A DNA stretch of 64,000 bases from Chrysogorgia sp. JL179-B06 (GCA_035772405.1 JAYKKM010000341.1:2283501-2347500); one strand, 5' to 3'; positions 32,182 to 42,996 are shown, counted from the stretch's first letter. Notes: generated by a model not told the origin, from the sequence alone. Made by a program: numbers and translations.

Positions 32182-34710
32182 ATGTTAAGTACTGTTTATC
32201 AGCTGACACAGTTAATAAATAAACCGACACGAGTAACTTCAAATTCTAGCACATTTATTGATGTGATTTTAACTAATGAGCCTTCTAGAATTATATCCTC
32301 AGGTGTTATGCATATTGGAATTAGTGACCACAGTCTGGTGTACGCTATTCGGAAATTTGCCATCCCATCTAAGAATACACATAAACATGTAAGTAAACTA
32401 CCCGCTCATTTAAAAAATTTAATGCGGATGCGTTCAGGGATGACATAAAATTAATGGACTGGAATTCTATTGAAAACTGCGATACACCAGATGATATGAT
32501 TGAAAATTGGTATAATATGTTCATATCTGTGGCTAATAAGCATGCACCTGTTAGGACTAGAAGAGTCAGAAGTAAAAAATCACCGTGGCTTACAACTGAA
32601 TTAAGAAGTTCTATAATAAATCGAGACAAACTTAAAAAGCAAGCAGTGATAACGAAAGACCCAGTGTTATGGGAAAAAATTAAGAAAGAAAGAAATAGGA
32701 TCAACAATCACATCAGGAGGGCTAAAGCTGATTATTACCAATCACAAATAGAAAATAATATTGGCAACTCAAAGGCCATCTGGAAAACTATAAATCAACT
32801 AACTAAACGTAAATCCACCAATAATAGCTCTATAAATGAACTGAAAGTAGGTGATTTATCAGTTACTGAGCCTTCTGATCTCTGTGACGACTTAAAAAAC
32901 TATTTTACTTCAATAGGAACTAAACTTGCTTCAGACCTACCAGACGGAAATAGTCACTTTGAATCGTATATAACCCCAGCTAAAACAACTTTTAGCCTGC
33001 AGAATACTATTTCGGACATAGTTTTTAAACTTCTGAAAAAATTATGTCCATATAAAGCTACTGGTCTTGATAACATTTCCTGCAGACTTTTGAAAGAAGC
33101 TGAGCGACTATTTCCGTTTCGCTTGCTACAATAATTAATAAAAGTATTGATTACTGGTATTTTCCCATCAAAATGGAAAATAGCAAAAATATTTCCCCTA
33201 TTTAAAGCAAATGATCGTACCGATCGACAGAATTATCGACCAATTTCTGTATTGTCAGCAGCATCAAAAATATGTGAAAGGGTTGTATATAATCAGCTCT
33301 ATGCCTATTTAATGAAACATGACATATTAACTAAGTACCAGTCAGGGTTTCGTTCCGTTCACTCTACCGTCACTGCTCTATATTGGAAGCCACAAACGAA
33401 TGGTGTCTAAACATTGACAAAGGTATGATCAATATGGTTGTTTTTTGGATCTTGCTAAAGCATTCGATACCGTATCTCATACAATTTTATTGAAAAAGTT
33501 ATAGAGCTTTGCGGTATTGGAGGAACAGCCCTTGATTGGTTTCAATCGTATTTATTAAATAGGCAGCAGCAGCAGTGCATTGTCGAAGGTTACATTTCAG
33601 AGCCACAAACAGTTAGTTGTGGTGTGCCATGCACAGGGGTCCCTTTTAGGTCCGTTATTGTTTCATATATATATATTAACGACCTTCCCTCTTGTTTAAT
33701 GCTTACCAAACCACATATGTATGCTGATGACACCATGCTAAATGCTGCTGCAATATCTACTTCTGAATTACATTTCAAAGTAAACGAAGATTTAGAAGAT
33801 ATCAGAAATTGGCTGTTGTCAAATAAGCTAAGCCTAAATGTTGCGAAAACTGAATTCATGTTCTTCGGAACTGTTTTCAGATTGTCTAATTTAGGTAGAA
33901 ATTTTCCAATTACTATTGGTGAAAATGAAATAAAGAGAGTCAAAAATACAAAATACCTAGGGGTATATTTAGATGAAAATCTTACATGGGACGAGCACAT
34001 TGTTAAACTCTGCTCCAAAGTTAATCGTTCTATAAGTGGTCCAAGGCAGGCTCGTGATTATGTGGCATTAGATATATTAAAAATGATGTATAATGCCCTG
34101 ATACAGCCTGTCTTTGACTACTGCGATGCTGTGTGCGGCAATTTAAACAAAGGGCTTGCCAGCAAAATCCAAAAATTACAAAACCGTACGGCCCGAATAA
34201 TTACTTTTCAAGGCTATGACATGAGATCAGCAGATATCCTAGAACGACTAAATTGGGATAATTTAGCTTTGAGAAGAGATAAGAGGCTTAGCACCTTAAT
34301 GTACGATACGATTAATTGTATAGAGTTCCAAAATATCTCAAAGATCTATTCTCATTGAACTCTGAAGATAACCCATACAAATCTCGTCTAAGGGAAAATG
34401 CCGTTAATGTGTCAATGAGTTATATTCGAAAAACAGAATATTATAAAGCGTCATTTTTATAAATTGGAATTCTCTTCCCCTGGATTTAAAACTGCAAAAT
34501 CTAAAACAATATTTAAAAATAAGTTGTTAATGGGTTCTAAAGCTTCCGCTTCAATTTCATAAGGTCAAAATATTTTTTATTATTGTACATTGTATTTTAA
34601 ATTATCTATTTAATTGGTTAGTAATTCAATACGGCTTTCACGTAAAGAAGTTCGTTGTAGCTTATGAAACTACCGTATTTTTAAAATAAAAGTGAATCAA
34701 TCAATCAATC
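32182..34710 (+). pseudogene. LINE (endonuclease end, full RT, C-terminus, 3' tail)
   Basis: The longest non-LTR copy in the window. An endonuclease end reads GISDHSLVYAIRKFAIPSK (32320). After a frameshift the linker (32454-33134) reads KKSPWLTTELRSSIINRDKL and RINNHIRRAKADYYQSQIEN. RT starts with KATGLDNISCRLLKEAE and continues FKANDRTDRQNYRPISVLSA; then shifts at 33134, 33410 and 33480. MYADDTMLNAAA is the active-site box (33717). The thumb and tail read IQKLQNRTARIITFQGYDMR. The 3' UTR has AATACGGCTTTCACGTAAAG (34629) and ends AATAAAAGTG followed by (AATC)n. CR1/L2/Jockey group; inactive by frameshift, with only the endonuclease N-terminus missing. Confidence 0.9.
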
Positions 34711-34875
34711 AATCAATCAATCTCTAGTAGTATCTCTCTCTATCTCTCTCTCTATCTCTTTCTCTATCTCTTTCTCTATCTGTCTTTCTCTATCTGTCTT
34801 TCTCTATCTGTCTCTCTCTATCTGTCTCTATCTGTCTCTAACTCTCTATATCTCGCTATATATCTCTTTATCTTT
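34685..34875. repeat. (AATC)n tail followed by (TCTC)n/(TGTC)n microsatellite
   Basis: Five or six AATC units mark the LINE end; they grade into TATCTCTCTC and TCTGTCTTTC arrays. Confidence 0.9.
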
Positions 34876-35340
34876 TGACTTTCCTCGCTGTCCCTCCATT
34901 ACACCCAACTTCCCTTCCTACCCCCTAACTTCACTCCCAGGTGATGGGGGAGTAACGTGAGGTGGGAGGGGAGTAATGTAAATGAGTATTAGGTGAGTTA
35001 GTATTTTGGTAAGGGAGAGTACAGGGCCTGATTCAAAATGTAACTAAATTGATAGTAATGCTGAAACTTTGGGAATAAACTAAAGTCAGTAAGGTCTTTC
35101 ATAGTATGAACTTCATTTGTATGTTGGATGAAGTACCCTATTAATAACCTATGGAAGTATTTCGTATTACCCCGAGGATGATTGTGAAATTATTAAAATG
35201 TGACTAATAGTCCCTACTGCGCATCAAGTGCGGAATTTGTTTACATTTCAGTAATGTTCAATATTGACATCCGCGTTTCTATGTTACGAGCGTTGGTGTT
35301 CGATGGAGGAGTGGCACTATACGAGTGATATAAAAGTGTT
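34876..35340. other. Non-coding stretch
   Basis: No gene or recognisable element; unique-looking sequence with a short GGTGGGAGGGGAGTAATG patch. Confidence 0.45.
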
Positions 35341-35344
35341 AATA

Positions 35345-35510
35345 TATACATTGCTGCAATGAATGTAGGAGAGCTTGGAGTAGACAGACGATACATCGAC
35401 GATCGTCAAGCTGGTATCCTCAGAAAAATTATTCTGATTCTCCGACAGGAATCTGTAACCTTCTGATTGCCGGTGAGACGTTCTAACCATTGAGCTACAG
35501 AGACTTAAAG
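35345..35510 (-). repeat. tRNA-derived SINE (family B), minus copy
   Basis: On the minus strand: a tRNA-like head (TAGCTCAATGG, GAACGTCTCACCGGCAATCA, then a B-box-like GTTACAGATTCCTGT) followed by a body AGCTTGACGATCGTCGATGT and GTCTGTCTACTCCAAGCTCT. The same body occurs at 35590-35720, 35895-35930 and 49850-49915. Confidence 0.75.
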
Positions 35511-35514
35511 TCGA

Positions 35515-35725
35515 TGGAGAGCGAAGGTTAGCGTCTCACCGGCAATCAGAAGGTTACAGGTTCGACCCGTGTCCGGGACTCAGAATAATTTTTCTGTGCA
35601 GATATGAGCTTGACAATCGACCATGTATGGTCTTAACAGTACATATATCAATCGAACCATATATCAATGGAACAATCGACCATGTATCGTCTGTCTACTT
35701 CAAGCACTCCCAGATGCACCCAAGT
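35515..35725 (+). repeat. tRNA-derived SINE (family B), plus copy
   Basis: GCGTCTCACCGGCAATCAGA then AGGTTACAGGTTCGACCCGT (B box) and GGGACTCAGAATAATTTTTC. It lies head to head with the minus copy, 5-10 bp apart. Confidence 0.75.
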
Positions 35726-35779
35726 AGTATATATATATTAACAGTACATATATCAATCGAACCAGTACATGATCATTGT

Positions 35780-35935
35780 AACCTCGCTCTCCATCCGAGT
35801 CTCTGTATCTCAATGAATGGTTAGAACGTCTCACCAGAAATCAGAAGGTTATAGGTTCGATTCCTGTCCGCGATTAATGTCCGCGAATAATTTTCTGAGG
35901 ATACGAGCTTGACGATCGTCCATGTACTGCAGCCT
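35780..35935 (+). repeat. tRNA-derived SINE (family B), third copy
   Basis: GTCTCTGTATCTCAATGAAT (A-box region, diverged), CAGAAGGTTATAGGTTCGAT (B box), then the shared body. Truncated at about 35935. Confidence 0.7.
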
Positions 35936-36219
35936 CGTACCAAGGTTCTTATCTCCGGGAGTCCGGGGTACTGCCGTTATGTGCCGTAATAGAGTGTAGG
36001 AGGTTTCCTGTTCCTACACACTATTTTGGCAATACACCAACCTTTTTAGATTCACTCTCTCTCTCTCTCTCAAACAAACAAACGTCGCACATGCGCAGTA
36101 TGGATTGTTATTCACCTTTAATGTCTATGACACTCATTATCCAAACTACTGTCATACGTCACGTGATATCATGATCATGTGACATGGCTGGCGATTCTTA
36201 AAACTCATTGCTCGCCATC

Positions 36220-36598
36220 GCACATTTGGAATCCGTAGACGGTCGGTAGCATCTTTGATGGTCGGTAGCATCTTGGGACTTTTTTACGCGCGCCTATTTT
36301 TTTGATAATATTCTAAACCAAACCCTAAAACTAACCCTATTAAAAAGAAAAAAGTAAAGTAAAAATTTATAAAAATGGAAAAAATTCCCAACATTCGAAC
36401 CCCGCTCTCACAACTAAAAATCAATAACACAGACCACTCGGCTATGCAAGCGAACTTGAAATTTTTGGTTGATAATCAATATTTATGTAATCCCATTGTA
36501 AGTAAACTATATATATATAATAAAAAGATGCTACCGACCATTAAAGATGCTACCGACCATTAAAGATGCTACCGACCGTCTACGGATTCCAAATTAGC
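36220..36598. mobile_element. MULE-like MITE with 9-bp target duplication, inside the LamG gene's last exon
   Basis: Ends GCACATTTGGAATCCGTAGA and, inverted, GCTAATTTGGAATCCGTAGA (20 bp with two mismatches at the tip). CTCGCCATC is duplicated at 36211-36219 and 36599-36607. Sub-terminal GTCGGTAGCATCTTT repeats occur twice at the left and three times, inverted, at the right. The centre includes ACCAAACCCTAAAACTAACC. 379 bp, non-coding by itself, but its right end supplies the last codons of the LamG gene. Confidence 0.88.
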
Positions 36599-37007
36599 CT
36601 CGCCATCATTTACCCTCAAACACTCGGACGAGACTCGTTTGTGAATAGTGCCATTAATGCCGGCTGGCATATTAGACCATCGGAAAATGTTCCCCGGAAT
36701 ACTTGAACAACGGACAGCGAAAGCTCGAACGATTGCATTTGGAAAACGTCTCCTCCAAACTTGCAGCTGAGAGAGTTGTCCGTAAAATCGATATTTATTT
36801 TGATATACAACTTTATAATAACTTTGCTGAGCTCCGACCACAAGGAAACCATCTTTTGCCTCTATTGCCTCAACTTTGTCACCCCTCCTGGTCTTGCTAA
36901 TAGATATGCCATTGTGCCAGCAATTTAGTTTCCTTGAAATCGCGTTGCTTTGGAAGAAAAAATGGTGCCACTCGTCGGCGACCTTTCGTAGCACGGAAGG
37001 TATCAAC
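36569..37007 (-). CDS. PAN-EGF-LamG gene, last exon (LamG3 second half, stop)
   Basis: Acceptor AAAATCCTGCAG; enters in phase 2 so the split Trp codon of exon LamG3a is completed. Reads VADEWHHFFFQSNAISRKLN, CWHNGISISKTRRGDKVEAI, then GQLSQLQVWRRRFPN and GNIFRWSNMPAGINGTIHKR. W-x-H, the internal G-FLVVG and the closing L-x-x-LQVW strand are the usual LamG/pentraxin-like second half. The reading frame runs into the MITE: after VNDGE the codons ANLESVDGR and the TAG at 36569-36571 all come from the element. With the element and one 9-bp copy removed, the frame would read VNDGEQ and stop. So the present protein ends nine residues differently. No domain is lost. Confidence 0.85.
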
Positions 37008-37059
37008 CTGCAGGATTTTAGCAAAGTTACAGAAATGTCAGCAATGTATATACATGCAA

Positions 37060-37170
37060 AGTGTTGTGCTGCGTAGGCAGTGTAGAAATACAAATTGAAA
37101 ACTCTAAAAGGTTCGTGTACTGCTTAAATAACGTTTCGAACGAAGGCGTTTCGTCAGAGGGTGATATGTA
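37060..37170 (-). repeat. Possible Penelope-like terminus with hammerhead-like core
   Basis: On the minus strand CTGACGA-AACGCCTTCGTT-CGAAAC, which fits the CUGANGA/stem II/GAAA layout, and downstream a GTGCTGCGTAGGCAGTGTAG text similar to the terminus near 40715. Weak evidence beyond the core. Confidence 0.4.
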
Positions 37171-37239
37171 TAGTGAACGACGGGCCTTTTCTCGAAACTT
37201 TAGACCTACACACCATTTTGGTTGTGCGCCAACATTTTA

Positions 37240-38605
37240 GGGGCTGTTTACATGAATCCGGTTTGAGTTTCATTCCGGATTGAACTCATACCGGTTCTGT
37301 TAAAATCCCTTTAGGCATGTTTGCATGAATCCGGAATTATAAGATACAGCTCAATCCGGATTGAGTTCATTCCGGTTCTCATTCCGGATTGAGTTTCATT
37401 CCTGATTTATTTATTTATTTATTTATTAACTTTACAACCATACAAGAATGCAAATATACAGTAAATAAAGAGTGCAATACCTGAACATGATTGAAGGAAT
37501 GATCAACAGGACAGGAGTCCCATGTGAAGACCAACCGAACAAAAAATTACATAATAAACATATATAAGTAAAAACACAATAAAAAAACTAATACACAAAT
37601 TACATAAGAATAAAGATTTAAGAGCAACAACTTGGATTGAAAGAACGACATTTAGAACAGAAACTTTTGCAGGTGCGCAGTCTATTAACATCGAAATTGG
37701 AGTCTAACTTAGAAGAGTAGTGAATATAAAGTTCATGTTTAAAAATGGAAACAGAAGTAGTATTACGAACTATCGGAGAGATATCGTTCCAGAGAAATAC
37801 AATTATGTTGAAAAAAGAATTTCTAAAAAGAGAAGTCCTACAAGGATTGGCTTCAAGCAAGTTGTTTTGACTTGAACGAGTGCGAGACGAGCGAATAGAA
37901 GAAAAAGTATGACAAAACGGGAGATATCTAGATCGTAGAGACCTTAATTTCAAGCCAATATGATATCGGTAATAAGTTAAGCCTTTTAAGACGGTTAGGG
38001 TAAGACGATTCATAATCTTGGAGTATGAATTTAGTGGCAGATTTTAGTGGCAGCATTGTTTTGGAGTATGAATTTAGTGGGTTTTTTAAATTATTATTTT
38101 TATTGAGTTTCATTGAAATTTCATTCCGGTGTCATGTAAAGGCGGTGCGAGATTTCATTCCAAAATGAAAAATACGACGTAGAAGACTGAAACGAACAAC
38201 ACATGCGTGCTTTTAACATTTATAGACGACAATTTTCAGCTAGAGACGGGAATTGCGCCCACGCCGTATTGTTCAATATAAATAGCTCTTTGTCGATGAC
38301 GTTATAAATTAAAGGTGAATTAAATGCTTGTTTACTTGCGACCGCATCGATTATCGTTGCTAGTAATGCGTTTCCGCTTTCCCGTTTATTCTTCGCCAAA
38401 TTATCAGTTTAAGGCACATGTTGAAATGTACAAGCGCATAAATCGTTGAAAGAAACATACCCGCTACAATGTTAGGGATCGCCATCTTGAAATTTCAGAT
38501 TTCGAGCGATTTTTGATGCTGGGATAGAATTCCTATGTAAACGCGGTTTGAATTCACGTTCAATCCGGAATGAAACTGAATCCTCATTCATGTAAACACA
38601 GCCCC
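37240..38605. mobile_element. GGGGCTGTTTACATGAATCC element (Harbinger-like ends)
   Basis: Starts GGGGCTGTTTACATGAATCC and ends CATTCATGTAAACACAGCCCC. Sub-terminal TTTCATTCCGGATTGA repeats occur near both ends. TTA precedes and TTT follows, so a 3-bp TWA-type duplication is possible but imperfect. An incomplete second copy lies at about 49965-50130 (shared CAATATAAATAGCTCTTTGT). It is split by a LINE fragment (37405-38065). It lies in the intron between LamG3a and LamG3b, its right end 40 bp from exon LamG3a. Confidence 0.65.
37405..38065 (-). pseudogene. LINE C-terminal fragment with (AATA)n tail
   Basis: Minus-strand pieces: ATKFILQDYESSYPNRLKRL then NLLPISYWLEIK; TRSSQNNLLEANPCRTSLFR then FFNIIVFLWNDISPIVRNTT and SIFKHELYIHYSSK. 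The minus-strand 3' end is marked by (AATA)n at 37405-37425. 5'-truncated insertion into the element at 37240-38605. Confidence 0.8.
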
Positions 38606-38645
38606 TTTGAGTTTTCGATTTGTATACACAAAGTATTGTACGTAC

Positions 38646-38877
38646 CATTTGTTGCCGTTTATGTAAACCAATATGTTATTTATCTCAAAGCGGATATTAA
38701 ACGCGTTCACTTGGGTTGGGACAGCGTAGGAAAAAATGGTGAACGGAGAAGCATTGGAGGGAATCTTGATCCAGAAACCAACGGAAAGAATATTCATTAC
38801 AGCACTAAATGGATTGTCAATAGAAATGTAATTCACGCCGTTTTTGTCAAGTGGAGGAAACACCAAGTCAAAGTTCA
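38646..38877 (-). CDS. PAN-EGF-LamG gene, exon LamG3a
   Basis: A 232-bp exon, acceptor CACTTTTCAG and donor AAATG|GTACGT. It enters in phase 1 and leaves in phase 2. Reads NFDLVFPPLDKNGVNYISID, NPFSAVMNILSVGFWIKIPS, then FTIFSYAVPTQVNAFNIRFE and ends INGNKW (Trp split by the intron). The S-V-G-F-W-I-K strand followed by FSYA is the first half of a LamG/concanavalin-A-like domain. The same split occurs in exon LamG2a. Confidence 0.85.
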
Positions 38878-38939
38878 CTGAAAAGGGGTGAAGAATGGGA
38901 ATTATTAAAATAGTTTAGGTATTACCGAAATATTTGGAG

Positions 38940-39826
38940 GGCAAGGCAAGGCAAAAAAGGAAAAGCAAAGCGAAGCGAAGGGAAGCGAAGGGAAGGGAAG
39001 GGAAGGAAAGGAAAGGAAAGGAAGGAAAGAAGGGAAGAGAAGAGGAAAGGAAAGGAAAGACAAAGCAAGGAAAGGAAAGGAAAGGAAAGGAAAGAAAAGC
39101 AAAGGAAAGGAAAGGAAAGGAAAGGAAAGGAAAGGAAAGGAAAGGAAAGGAAAGGAAAGGAAAGGAAAGGAAAGGAAAGGAAAGGAAAGGAAAGGAAAGG
39201 AAAGGAAAGGAAAGGAAAGGAAAGGAAAGGAAAGGAAAGGAAAGGAAAGGAAAGGAAAGGAAAGGAAAGGAAAGAAGAGAAAAGGAAAGGAAAGGAAAGG
39301 AAAGGAAAGGAAAGGAAAGGAAAGGAAAGGAAAGGAAAGGAAAGGAAAGGAAAGGAAGGGAAAGGAAAGGAAAGGAAAGGAAAGGAAAGGAAAGGAAAGG
39401 AAAGGAAAGGAAAGGAAAGGAAAGGAAAGGAAAGGAAAGGAAAGGAAAGGAAAGGAAAGGAAAGGAAAGGAAAGAAGGGAAGGAAGGAAGGAAGGAAGGA
39501 AGGAAGGAAGGAAGGAAGGAAGGAAGGAAGGAAGGAAAGGAAGGAAGGAAGGAAGGAAGGAAGGAAGGAAGGAAGGAAGGAAGGAAGGAAGGAAGGAAGG
39601 AAGGAAGGAAGGAAGGAAGGAAGGAAGGAAAGAAGGAAGGAAGGAAGGAAGGAAGGAAAGGAAAGGAAAGGAAAGGAAAGGAAAGGAAAGGAAAGGAAAG
39701 GAAAGGAAAGGAAAGGAAAGGAAAGGAAAGGAAAGGAAAGGAAAGGAAAGGAAAGGAAAGGAAAGGAAAGGAAAGGAAAGGAAAGGAAAGGAAAGGAAAG
39801 GAAAGGAAAGGAAAGGAAAGACGAAT
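38940..39826. repeat. (GGAAA)n/(GGAA)n polypurine array
   Basis: (GGAAA)n to about 39474, (GGAA)n to about 39657, then (GGAAA)n again. From 39101 to 39821 the plus strand is purine only, 721 nt. Intronic, between LamG2b and LamG3a. Long Lys/Glu- or Phe/Pro-rich frames across it are by-products. Confidence 0.97.
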
Positions 39827-39884
39827 TACCTCCCTTTTTGGAGAACATCGAAGGAACAGTTTTTCTTGTTTCTTGTTTCTTTAC

Positions 39885-40188
39885 CATACTCCACGAAAAT
39901 AAATCACCCTGGGCGTTTCCTGGATGCATTGCTAACAATATTATGATGTTATTACCAAGTTTTTTAGACCAAACATCGACACTTGTTATGTCACCAACAA
40001 AGTCTTCGTCGCCGAGTTCTACTGTTGCGTTACTGATTTCTAACAAAGTTTGATCGATTTTAACATTCTGTTTTGGAACCGTTGTTGCTCCATCGATATA
40101 GAGAGCAAGTGTACGCGAATAGTTAAACCTACATACACAAAGATGGCGCCATCTATCATCACCATTGTTTGTACAGCGATTAAAATAC
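39885..40188 (-). CDS. PAN-EGF-LamG gene, exon LamG2b
   Basis: A 304-bp exon, acceptor CTTTTGTTTTAG and donor AGTATG|GTAAAG. It enters in phase 2 and leaves in phase 0. Reads YFNRCTNNGDDRWRHLCVCR, FNYSRTLALYIDGATTVPKQ, then EDFVGDITSVDVWSKKLG and GNAQGDLFSWSM. The R-W-x-H-x-C, L-x-x-Y-x-DG and G-x-I-x-x-VDVW strands are the LamG second half. The next exon needs phase 1, so a short exon between this and LamG3a is implied; the space between is almost all the purine array. Confidence 0.85.
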
Positions 40189-40590
40189 CTAAAACAAAAG
40201 AACAGTGCACAAAAGAGAGTCAGTTCTTCCACACATACGTTCTATCTCAGTACACTAGTTTTCCCTTCCTTCCCGCGCCTCCAATGTTTCGGTAGTACCT
40301 AAACTATTTAATAATTTCCATTCTGCTTTTCAGTAAACTTTGATAGCGTATTTCCTCCGTATTCTACGAATGTTTCAGGTAATTTCAAAGCCTACGAGGT
40401 ATTTTTCAAGCGAAAATAGTATCATTGGCCATGTTTGCTGATTGGCTAACTTAATCGAAACATTGTTAGGTGGCTACAGTACAAGGCGTCTCACTATAAA
40501 TGACAGCTTAATTAGTAATCCCCTCGCAAGCGAGGTCGCGAAGCGAGGCTCATAATCTCGCCGCTGCAGGGATCATTTCTCACAAAAAGA
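40189..40590. other. Intronic non-coding DNA
   Basis: Intron of the LamG gene up to the (TA)n array. No features beyond a CTCGCAAGCGAGGTCGCGAAGC inverted-repeat-like patch near 40520. Confidence 0.45.
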
Positions 40591-40599
40591 TTGTATATA

Positions 40600-40699
<100 letters not shown>

Positions 40700-40762
40700 T
40701 AGAGTGCTGCGTAGACAGTGTTTTGAATATATAGCAAAGTGAAAAGGTGGTTAACTGCCAAG

Positions 40763-40815
40763 AATTTAGTGACGAGATACTGACGTTTCGAGCGGAGCCC
40801 TTCATCAGAGTAAGA
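40763..40815 (-). ncRNA. Hammerhead ribozyme-like core, Penelope-like left arm
   Basis: Minus strand: CTGATGA at 40808-40802, GAAAC at 40789-40785, GTC at 40773-40771, identical to the core on the right arm. The predicted cut lies after the GTC, before ACTAAATTCTTGG. Confidence 0.55.
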
Positions 40816-41117
40816 CGAGATGAAATAAAATAAATAGGGCTTATATAATGCCAAAAGGGTGTCACAGGTAGAAAGTAGCCAATCAAATGCACGGGAAATA
40901 AACTAACTAATAATTAATGAGATGGGAAAAGTTAAATCATTTGCTATTTTTAAAGTCGATCAATAAGCAGACTGAGGGGGTGGGAAAAATGACAGGTCCA
41001 ATATTCAAGGGGATTAGGCGATAATAATAGAAGCAAAGACTTGAAAAGCAATGAAAGTGCATAAGCTAATAATAAAAAGTTCCAAGCAAACTAAAATAAT
41101 AAAAAACTTTTAGGAAG

Positions 41118-41400
41118 TTAAATAAAAGAAAAACGTTCGTTAAGACCAAGAGGATGTGTGGTGCCAAGTTTAAAAATGAGACGCTTTTCTTGCCGCTTGC
41201 GGTTATCGTTGCCACCGGAAATGGGAAGGATGGCACAGACTTTCATGTCTGAAACCAAATGGTTGGAGCTGTTGAAATGGCGGGCTACAGGTTTGTCACC
41301 ATCATTGATCCTCACGGAACGAAGATGTTCAGCAAACCTGTCTGAAAGACGTCGCCCAGTTTCACCGATGTAGATTTTAACCCCCAGAACGCCTGTCTTT
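41118..41400 (-). pseudogene. GIY-YIG domain, inverted partial Penelope-like copy
   Basis: Reads KIYIGETGRRLSDRFAEHLR then SVRINDGDKPVARHFNSSNH and RQEKRLIFKLGTTHPLGLNE, identical to the plus-strand copy at 42739-42993. It is truncated at its 5' end within the domain, where a duplicated AACCCCCAGAACGCCTGTC marks the junction with the main copy. Confidence 0.9.
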
Positions 41401-41402
41401 TT

Positions 41403-42124
41403 CAACCCCCAGAACGCCTGTCATATATTTCCTACCTAAAATCCATAAACCTAACAATCCTGGCAGGCCGATTGTTTCCGCTTGTAGTTGCCCCACCGAG
41501 CTCGTTTCCAGTTTTCTAGACAACGTTATGTATCCTTTGGTTAAGAAGTTGCCTTCTTATATCAAAGATACTAAACATGCCTTGCAAATTTTCGACCAGT
41601 TACGTTTCAGTAGTTCCAATAAATTTATTTTCACGATGGACGTCAAGTCCTTATACACCGTCATTCCCCATTGTGATGGCCTTGAAGCTCTGAAGTTTTT
41701 CTTTGATCAGCGCACTAATTTAGAACCCTCCACAACCACGTTACTCCGCTTAGCAGAACTAGTGCTTACCCTTAACAATTTTTCGTTTGATGGCGAACAT
41801 TATCAACAAATAAGTGGTGTTGCGATGGGCACCAAAATGGGTCCAAGCTATGCTAACTTATTTGTTGGTTATGTTGAAAAACAGATCTTTGAACAATACA
41901 CGGGTCCCTTGCCTGATTTTTTCGGAAGATTTATCGATGACTGTTTAGGAACAGCGTCGTGTTCACGTGTCCTTTTAGAGCAGTTCATCAACTTTGTTGA
42001 TGATTTTCATCCTGCTCTGAAGTTCACGTGGGAAATCAGCGAGACCTCTGTGTCGTTCCTTGATATTTTAATTTCGATTAATGGTGATTCGCTGAAAAAC
42101 GTCGGTCTCGTACAAGCTTACTGA
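41403..42124 (+). CDS. Penelope-like reverse transcriptase region
   Basis: Open from about 41408 to 42121: TPRTPVIYFLPKIHKPNNPG, RPIVSACSCPTELVSSFLDN, then FIFTMDVKSLYTVIPHCDGL, SGVAMGTKMGPSYANLFVGY and FFGRFIDDCLGTASC (catalytic DD at about 41935-41940). Motif order and the K-I-H-K-P and G-x-x-MG-x-x-x-x-P-x-x-AN strings are those of Penelope-like RTs, not LINE or LTR. Missing N-terminal portion (5'-truncated). The frame ends at a TGA at 42122, with homologous protein continuing in another frame (LFSSSHPNHTKQSIPYSQFL), so one frameshift separates it from the downstream part. Confidence 0.85.
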
Positions 42125-42197
42125 CTCCCATAGTTATCTTCTATTTTCATCCTCTCATCCCAACCACACTAAGCAATCCATCCCTTACTCTCAATTC

Positions 42198-42996
42198 TTG
42201 CGTCTTCGCCGCTTATGTAGCGACGACCAAGATTTTCAAGTCAAATCAATGGAAATGAGATCTTTTTTTGTCCAACGTGGTTACCCTACCAACCTTTTAG
42301 ACCTCGCCGTTCAGAAAGCTTTTCTCGTCCCCCGTTTAGACGCCCTTGAACCATCTTTGGAACGAGTTTTCAAACAATAAAATTCCTTTAGTTCTAACAT
42401 TTCATCCTTTCAATTTTAAAGTTAAAAATATTATTAATCGGAATTTTCACATTTTACAAAATGATCCTGAGACGTCAGCCATTTTCACCGACAACCCTTT
42501 GGTATCTTTTCGCCGTAATAAAAACATTCGTGACTCCTTAGTACATAGTGCCCTTAAACAAAATACCTCGGCACCAGCGGGAACATTTTCTTGCGGCCGT
42601 TCCCGCTGTAACACATGCGCTTTTCTCAATCCCACTACAGTTATTACTGCCCCCAAATTCGACCACACAATCCGTCATGCTTTTTCATGCACGTCCACCA
42701 ACATAATTTATTGTATTTCTTGCGATAAATGCCCTAAAATCTACATCGGTGAAACTGGGCGACGTCTTTCAGACAGGTTTGCTGAACATCTTCGTTCCGT
42801 GAGGATCAATGATGGTGACAAACCTGTAGCCCGCCATTTCAACAGCTCCAACCATTTGGTTTCAGACATGAAAGTCTGTGCCATCCTTCCCATTTCCGGT
42901 GGCAACGATAACCGCAAGCGGCAAGAAAAGCGTCTCATTTTTAAACTTGGCACCACACATCCTCTTGGTCTTAACGAACGTTTTTCTTTTATTTAA
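42198..42996 (+). CDS. Penelope-like C-terminal part with GIY-YIG nuclease
   Basis: Two overlapping frames (42198-42380 and 42346-42996), joined by a second frameshift near 42360. The first reads QVKSMEMRSFFVQRGYPTNL. The second reads IPLVLTFHPFNFKVKNIINR, then a Cys-rich linker (CGRSRCNTCAFLNPTTV) and the nuclease IYCISCDKCPKIYIGETGRR, with R and E positions (RLSDRFAEHL, N-S-x-x-H) as expected for the GIY-YIG fold, ending RFSFI. Nearly intact; only the two frameshifts keep this copy from encoding a single protein with the RT. Confidence 0.85.

Noticed and set aside
30881..34358. Host genes with RT-like domains
   Set aside because: All are decayed LINE copies with frameshifts, internal deletions and LINE-type tails.
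38922..40232. 436-codon minus frame and 322-codon plus frame of FLSFP / KERKG repeats
   Set aside because: Translation of the purine array. Only the part at 39885-40188 is a real exon (LamG2b).
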